Source of the DNA: Galactobacter sp. | GTDB lineage: Bacteria > Actinomycetota > Actinomycetes > Actinomycetales > Micrococcaceae | Length of the DNA: 10,073 nt | NCBI RefSeq assembly: GCF_022712295.1 | Contig: NZ_JALAGT010000170.1 | Span: 1 to 10,073, forward strand | Direction of reading: 5' to 3' | Part shown: in pieces, positions 5,415 to 10,073 of the stretch | Position numbering within the stretch: the first letter of the stretch is position 1 | Layout of the letters: every line of letters starts with the position of its first letter | Notes under the pieces: model-generated | Databases searched by the model: none | Seen by the model: only the letters and a program-made list of their open reading frames with translations | What the model was told of the DNA's origin: nothing | Made by a program: the position numbers and the translations under genes

Positions 5415-8400
5415 ATGACGCAGCGATCACGACGCTGGCTGAGCGGAGTCCTGGCACTGACGGCAGGCGCAGCCCTGACGTTCTCCACGCTTCCAGCTCA
5501 AGCAGCGCCCAACGCAGAGCCGGACGATCACGACAACACCGCCGTGAAGGCCTCCGACTCCCAGCTGAAGAAGCTGAAGGACCTCCAAAACCTCAAGGTC
5601 AATAGCGAATTACGCACCGCCACCGGTGACGTGGACGTGTACGTCCAGTTCACCGGCAAGGGCGCTTACGAGCAGACCCAGAGCGCCGATACCCTCAAGG
5701 GCCTCAGCAAGAGCATCAAGAACGACGCGACCACCAAGGCCAAGACCAAGAGCATCCGGGCCAACATCGCCTCCAAGGCGGACGCGGTCGCAAAGGCCTC
5801 CGGCGCCAAGGTGGTCTACAAGACCACCAACGCGCTGCCCGGAGTGGCCCTGCGTGGAGACGCGGCCAAGCTGCGCGAACTCTCCAAGCGCTCGGACGTC
5901 GTCAAGGTCTCCAAGATCGTTCCCAAGACGCCCACCAACTCCCCCACAGACATCAACACCGGTGCGTTGGCTTCCTGGACCAAGCAGAAGCAGACCGGTA
6001 AGGGCGTGACGATCGCCGTGCTGGACACCGGCGTCGACTACACCCACGCGTCCTTCGGCGGCCCTGGCACCACTGCGGCCTACAAGAAGGCGCAGGCCTC
6101 CGAGAAGCTGCCGTCCAAGAGCTCCGGGCTCATCGACTCGACCAAGTTCCTGGGTGGCTGGGACCTCGTCGGCGATGACTACGATTCCAACCCGGACAAC
6201 CCCACCTACCAGCCGGTTCCGCATCCGGACCCGAATCCCCTGGACTGCCAGGCGGCCGGACACGGTTCCCACGTGGCAGGCACCGCAGCCGGTTACGGTG
6301 TGGATTCCAACGGCAAGACCTTCAGCGGCGACTACTCCAAGCTGACCGCTACCAAGGCCAAGACCATGCGAGTGGGCCCCGGTTCCGCACCTGAGTCCCG
6401 TCTGGTCGGCATCCGCGTCTTCGGCTGCACCGGCTCCTCCTCCGTGGTGGGCCAGGCCCTGGACTACGTGTTGGACCCCAACAACGATGGTGACTTCACC
6501 GACCGCGCCCAGATCGTGAACATGTCCCTGGGTTCAGACCGTTCCCCCGTAGACGACCCCGAGAACGCGATCGTGGACGCTTTGACCGAACAGGGCATCC
6601 TGTCCGTGGTGGCTTCCGGCAATGCCGGCGACGTCACCGACGTGGGCGGCTCCCCCGGTAACTCCCGTTCCTCGCTCACCGTGGCCAACTCGATCGGCAC
6701 GCGTGCCGCCATCGACACCACCAAGGTCAGCGCCCCTGCCAATGTGAAGGGCGACTACGGCTCGCAGCTGTCCGTGAACTACGCATGGGGAACCACCGCC
6801 AAGTCGGGCACCGTGGTGGTGCCCAACGGCGATGCCACCACCACTGGTTGCGAGCCCATCAAGGACTCGAAGGTGAAGGGCAAGTGGGTCTGGCTGCACT
6901 GGACCGACGACCCCACCGGTGAGAACCTCCCCTGCGGTTCCGGCGCTCGCTTCGACGCTGCCGCAGCCGCCGGTGCGGCTGGTGTGGTGCTTGACTCCCC
7001 CACGGAGATCTTCAGCGCCGGTATTGCCGGTAACACCAAGGTCCCCGGCATCCAGCTGACCGCGTCCGGCTCCAAGAAGCTCCTGCCTGCCGCCAAGAAG
7101 GGCACGCTGAAGGTCACGGTGGACCCCAAGCTCAAGGCCACGTACAACGCTGAGACCCACGCCTTCGACACCCTGAACTCGTCCTCGTCTCGTGGCGCAC
7201 ACGGCCAGGACGGCGTCTCCAAGCCCGACGTCGCTGCGCCCGGTACCGCGATCGGCTCTGTCGACGTGGGCAGCGGCAATGGCGCAGCCAGCAAGTCCGG
7301 TACCTCCATGGCCACCCCGCACACGGCCGGTATTGCCGCCCTCGTGGCCGGCAGCGGCAACTACACCGCCTATCAGACCAAGGCTCTGGTCATGAACACC
7401 GCGGTGAAGGACATCAAGGCAGGCAAGGTGGCCTACGGACCGCACCGTGTTGGTTCGGGCCGCGTGCAGGCCGACGCCGCACTGAAGAATCCGGTCATCG
7501 CCTATGATAAGGACGCTGCCGATCTGGTGTCCGTGGTCTTCGGCCACGTGGAAGTCGGCACCGACTCCAAGACGGTCACCCGCGAGATCGAGTTGAAGAA
7601 CCTCAGCAACCAGTACCGCGTGTACGACGCCAAGTACCTGGCCTCCACAGCGGTCCCTGGCGCCTCGGTCAAGCTGAACAAGTCTTCCGTCAAGGTTCCC
7701 GCCAAGGGTATCGCTCGCGTGAAGGTCACCGTCACGGTCGACCCGACCAAGCTCACCAAGGTCATGGACCCCACCATGAGCAAGCAGCAGCTGGGCCTTG
7801 ATCGCCAGTACCTCTCCGAGCTGACCGGCCGTGTGCAGTTCACCGCCACCGGCTTGCCGACCCTGCGCGTCCCCGTGACCGCGACCCCGGAGCCCACCTC
7901 CTCCATGAAGGTGGCCGATTCCGATATCTCTGCCGGTGAGGCCGACCTGACTCTGGGCGGCATCGACCTGAACGAGAACGGTTACCAGTCCCTGGTCTCC
8001 GTCCTGACCCTGGGCGCCACGAGCCCCGAGCTGGGTGAGGAACTGGACGACGTGCCCAGCGCACGTCAGATGGATCTGACCAGTGTCGGCGCCAACTCCA
8101 ACTCCCCGTCCGTGGGGCTCAACAACGGCGTCCTGAGCGTGGGTGTCGCGACCGCAGAGGCTTGGCCCAACCTGGCAGGCGCCAACCAGATCCAGGTCGA
8201 CTATGACGTGGACGGCGATGGCAAGACCGACTACTCATCCTTCACCACCTCGGCCGACGATCTGGACCTGTCGCTCGTTAAGACCGTGGACGCACAGGGC
8301 CAGGACGTGGATCTGCAGCCGCTCAACGAGCTCATGGGTGATGTGGACTCCAACACGTTCGACACGAACGTGGCGGTGCTCCCCGTCTCGCTGAAGTCGC

Positions 8401-8684
8401 TGGGCGTCACCAAGGCCAACGCGTCGAAGCTGAAGTACCAGGTCAGCACCTGGAACGAGTACTACACCGATGACTCCGGCGACTCCAAGGCAGTGGATTC
8501 CACCGATTGGATCGCTTACAACCCGGTGTCCCCGTCAGTGACCGTGCAGCGTGTCGGGACCACGGTCCCGGACCTGGACGACGGACTGATTTCCGTGAAG
8601 ACCACCGAGGCGGATCAGAAGCTGCTGCTTCTGCATCACCACAACCCGTTGGCCTCGCGTGAGGAGATCCTGGACCTGCAGTAA
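5415..8684 (+). CDS. secreted subtilisin-like S8 serine peptidase with PA domain
   Basis: This exported endopeptidase has 1089 residues from the ATG at 5415. The signal peptide has a basic start (QRSRRW), a hydrophobic core and a likely cleavage at AQA|AP (30/31). An I9-like propeptide spans about 70-168. The S8 domain is split: D204 (VLDTGVDY), H283 (GHGSHVAG), oxyanion N403 (ASGNAGD) and S631 (GTSMATPH) complete the triad, so it should be active. A PA-type domain (about 445-575, with AAAAGAAGVVL and VPGIQL) is inserted between N403 and S631. Cysteines 278/338 and 479/507 probably form disulfides in the catalytic and PA parts. Residues from about 690 are beta-rich (Fn3-like at 700-790), with an Asp-rich DYDVDGDGKTD loop at 929-939 that may bind calcium. 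No LPXTG, C-terminal helix or cell-wall repeat is seen, so the product is likely released. It is a single gene between two strong hairpins; the substrate is unknown. Confidence 0.95.
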   Translation: MTQRSRRWLSGVLALTAGAALTFSTLPAQAAPNAEPDDHDNTAVKASDSQLKKLKDLQNLKVNSELRTATGDVDVYVQFTGKGAYEQTQSADTLKGLSKSIKNDATTKAKTKSIRANIASKADAVAKASGAKVVYKTTNALPGVALRGDAAKLRELSKRSDVVKVSKIVPKTPTNSPTDINTGALASWTKQKQTGKGVTIAVLDTGVDYTHASFGGPGTTAAYKKAQASEKLPSKSSGLIDSTKFLGGWDLVGDDYDSNPDNPTYQPVPHPDPNPLDCQAAGHGSHVAGTAAGYGVDSNGKTFSGDYSKLTATKAKTMRVGPGSAPESRLVGIRVFGCTGSSSVVGQALDYVLDPNNDGDFTDRAQIVNMSLGSDRSPVDDPENAIVDALTEQGILSVVASGNAGDVTDVGGSPGNSRSSLTVANSIGTRAAIDTTKVSAPANVKGDYGSQLSVNYAWGTTAKSGTVVVPNGDATTTGCEPIKDSKVKGKWVWLHWTDDPTGENLPCGSGARFDAAAAAGAAGVVLDSPTEIFSAGIAGNTKVPGIQLTASGSKKLLPAAKKGTLKVTVDPKLKATYNAETHAFDTLNSSSSRGAHGQDGVSKPDVAAPGTAIGSVDVGSGNGAASKSGTSMATPHTAGIAALVAGSGNYTAYQTKALVMNTAVKDIKAGKVAYGPHRVGSGRVQADAALKNPVIAYDKDAADLVSVVFGHVEVGTDSKTVTREIELKNLSNQYRVYDAKYLASTAVPGASVKLNKSSVKVPAKGIARVKVTVTVDPTKLTKVMDPTMSKQQLGLDRQYLSELTGRVQFTATGLPTLRVPVTATPEPTSSMKVADSDISAGEADLTLGGIDLNENGYQSLVSVLTLGATSPELGEELDDVPSARQMDLTSVGANSNSPSVGLNNGVLSVGVATAEAWPNLAGANQIQVDYDVDGDGKTDYSSFTTSADDLDLSLVKTVDAQGQDVDLQPLNELMGDVDSNTFDTNVAVLPVSLKSLGVTKANASKLKYQVSTWNEYYTDDSGDSKAVDSTDWIAYNPVSPSVTVQRVGTTVPDLDDGLISVKTTEADQKLLLLHHHNPLASREEILDLQ

Positions 8685-8703
8685 ACGGTTCACGGACCAG
8701 TGC

Positions 8704-8748
8704 CCGACGGCGCCGTTCCCGACTTCTGGTCGGGGACGGCGCCGTCGG
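8704..8748. terminator. strong hairpin, probably bidirectional terminator
   Basis: Arms 8704-8723 and 8729-8748 form a 20-bp stem with one G-U wobble and a 5-nt loop (TTCTG). It starts 20 bp after the peptidase stop and lies between convergent genes, so it may end both the peptidase mRNA and transcripts from the polymerase remnant. No U-tract is present on either side. Confidence 0.75.
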
Positions 8749-8767
8749 CGCGTGCGGCGTCAGTTCT

Positions 8768-8843
8768 TCAGGCCCGCCTTTCACCCTCAGGCCCGGCTTC
8801 CACACTCAGGCCCGGCTTCCACACTCAGGCCCGGCTTCCACAC
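8768..8843. repeat. 19-bp tandem repeat array
   Basis: The unit TCAGGCCCGGCTTCCACAC occurs three times identically at 8787-8805, 8806-8824 and 8825-8843. A fourth, degenerate copy (three mismatches) lies at 8768-8786. The array abuts the stop codon of the minus-strand polymerase remnant (TAA, plus-strand TTA at 8844-8846). The unit is not a palindrome and has no spacers, so it is not a CRISPR. The identical copies suggest recent slippage expansion, probably variable between strains. Confidence 0.9.
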
Positions 8844-10016
8844 TTAGGCACGAACCTCCGGCAGCTCGTCCCAGACCGTGGTCCAGCGGTTGGAGCGGAA
8901 GTCCCGCTTCATACTCCATTCGGGTTCCTCAGCGAAGCCGCCTGCCCCGAGCCCGATCGAGGTGGTGCCGAAACGGGACCGCACCGAGGCCAGGACGTCG
9001 TTGAGACCCTGGCCCGAGTCGTCCCGTCCGCCACCCGCCGACGACGAGACTCCCGGTTCCTGCCCCACGACAGGCGCGCCGCCGAGGGACCTTGAACCAT
9101 CGACAGAGAAGAGCGCATCCTGCCCCCCGTGCTCTCCATCGCGCTCCAGGCCGGAGAGCATGACCCCTGCCCTGACGTAGTCCACGCCGGGATGAGTGAT
9201 GGACTCCAGCGCCGACACCGCCAGACGCGTCAGCAGCACCGGATCGGCGCTGGGGGTCGCCAGCGGTACGGAGATCGACGGGAACGAGGCCTCCCCCGTT
9301 GAGAAGCGGCTGGTCCCTGCGGAGACGGTCAGGACGCGGGCACGAAGCCCCTGTTCCGCCAGCCGGGTGCAGGCCCGCTGCGTATACAGGTTCGCGACCT
9401 CCCGCATCTCGGCACGAGTCGTGACCGGGTGAGAGAAACTGCGCGAATAGAGCACCTGAGCGCGGTCGGACCGGACTTCGTTGGCGTTCAGGCAGGACAC
9501 GGAGTTGAGTTCCCTCACGGTGCGTTCCAGGACCACGGAATGCTTCTTCCGGATCGCCGAGGGATCCGCCCGCCGCAGGTCCGCGATGGTCTCGTACCCT
9601 TCAGCGATCAGCTTGGCGCCACCCTTGCGCCCCACGCCCCACAGGCCGGTGACGGGCAGGCGCTCCTGCAACGCCCACACGTCCGAGGGATCGAGGGAGT
9701 CCAAGGAGCAGACCCCACCCAGCGCAGGCGTCCGTTTGGCCACATGGTTGGCGAGCTTGGCCTGGGTCTTGGTGGGGGCCACCCCGACGCAGACGGGCAC
9801 CCCGACAAAACGAGCGATGTCCGCCCGGATCCGCTCCCCCAGCTGCAGCAGTTCCGCAGGCGTGCCGGCCAATCCCACGAAGGACTCGTCGATGGAGTAG
9901 ACCTCCTGCCACAGGCCGTGGCGGCCCAAGACCTCTACTGGTAGGTCCGATTGTTGATGAGTGCACTTTTCGCGCACGGTTTGTCGACGATATAGAGGTT
10001 CGCGCTCGGAGGGCAT
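8844..10016 (-). pseudogene. umuC: N-terminally truncated UmuC-type Y-family DNA polymerase
   Basis: The intact family performs error-prone translesion synthesis. In this 390-codon frame UmuC similarity begins at VEVLGRHG (residue 27, about 9938) and continues to the C-terminus: palm motif YSIDESF (40-46; D43/E44, equivalent to D101/E102 of E. coli UmuC), GVAPTKTQAKLANHVAK (78-94), helix-hairpin-helix GLWGVGRKGG (124-133), little finger from about LYSRSFS (189-195), a beta-clamp peptide QDALF (299-303), and a C-terminal MKRDFRSNRWTTVWDELP block of DUF4113 type. The first 80-90 residues of a normal UmuC, including the DVNxFYxSCE motif with the first metal-binding Asp, are missing. The 26 residues before VEVLG match nothing in the family, and the frame stays open to the right edge. 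The polymerase should be inactive. Family identity is firm; the cause of truncation is inference. Confidence 0.85.
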
Positions 10017-10073
10017 TGGCGGCCCCTGCCAGAGCGGGGTGGGTGAACATTCGGTGACGAAGCCGGCTTGGAC
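9939..10073. other. unrelated sequence replacing the umuC 5' end; possible mobile-element end
   Basis: From about 9939-9955 to the right edge no frame on the minus strand encodes the expected UmuC N-terminus. The base composition is locally less GC-rich (for example 9950-9995). It contains GTGC/GCAC as a short inverted pair (9961-9977). On the plus strand a GTG at 10039 or 10054 could begin a coding sequence that leaves the window. The stretch fits the non-coding end of an insertion sequence, but I cannot name a family, and a deletion or other rearrangement is equally possible. Confidence 0.35.

Noticed and set aside
6534..7547. Minus-strand open frame of 337 codons opposite the S8 peptidase
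   Set aside because: It lies inside the catalytic and PA domains of an unmistakable peptidase. Its composition is typical of an antisense frame, and it has no motif.
8768..8843. CRISPR array
   Set aside because: The repeats are head-to-tail with no spacers, only 19 bp long, and no cas gene is present.
9429..9944. Plus-strand open frames opposite the umuC remnant
   Set aside because: They are antisense shadows of a recognisable Y-family polymerase and carry no motif of their own.

Overview
The window is GC-rich, with strong G/C third-position bias, GTG starts and long GC hairpins without U-tracts. These traits, together with the type of each protein, suggest an actinobacterium, most likely of the order Micrococcales (Micrococcaceae-like). 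The assignment is by recall of family features, not by database search. I see no rRNA, tRNA, CRISPR array or complete mobile element.

Layout from left to right: (1) 102-1442 (+), tgt, a queuine/preQ1 tRNA-ribosyltransferase of the actinobacterial type. (2) 1522-3399 (+), a two-pass membrane protein of unknown role with a TPM-like / DUF5129-like extracytoplasmic domain and a long cytoplasmic tail. (3) 3437-4162 (-), a YhhQ-family queuosine-precursor transporter, convergent with gene 2. (4) 4327-5148 (+), a ThiD/PdxK-type pyridoxal kinase with both cysteines of the dual-cysteine subfamily, divergent from the transporter and probably leaderless. (5) A structured intergenic region (5149-5414) with nested inverted repeats, a 20-bp terminator-like hairpin and an AT-rich repeat cluster. 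(6) 5415-8684 (+), a large secreted subtilisin-type (S8) peptidase with signal peptide, propeptide, PA-domain insert and long beta-rich C-terminus. (7) A second strong hairpin and a 19-bp tandem repeat array (8704-8843). (8) 8844 to about 9938 (-), a umuC-type Y-family DNA polymerase remnant. Its N-terminal 80-90 residues, including the first catalytic aspartate, are replaced by unrelated sequence that runs to the right edge.

Functionally, tgt and the YhhQ transporter form a salvage pair: the transporter imports a 7-deazaguanine precursor and Tgt inserts it at position 34 of GUN-anticodon tRNAs. The membrane protein between them has no known link to this pathway. The kinase supplies pyridoxal phosphate by salvage. 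The peptidase stands alone as a secreted degradative enzyme. The broken polymerase and the foreign-looking right edge suggest a past insertion or rearrangement at about 9939-9955. Most of the window is ordinary chromosomal housekeeping and accessory content. I found no convincing new multi-gene system. The best leads are the uncharacterised membrane protein beside the Q-salvage genes, the Tgt substrate-loop variant, and the truncation junction with its adjacent repeats.
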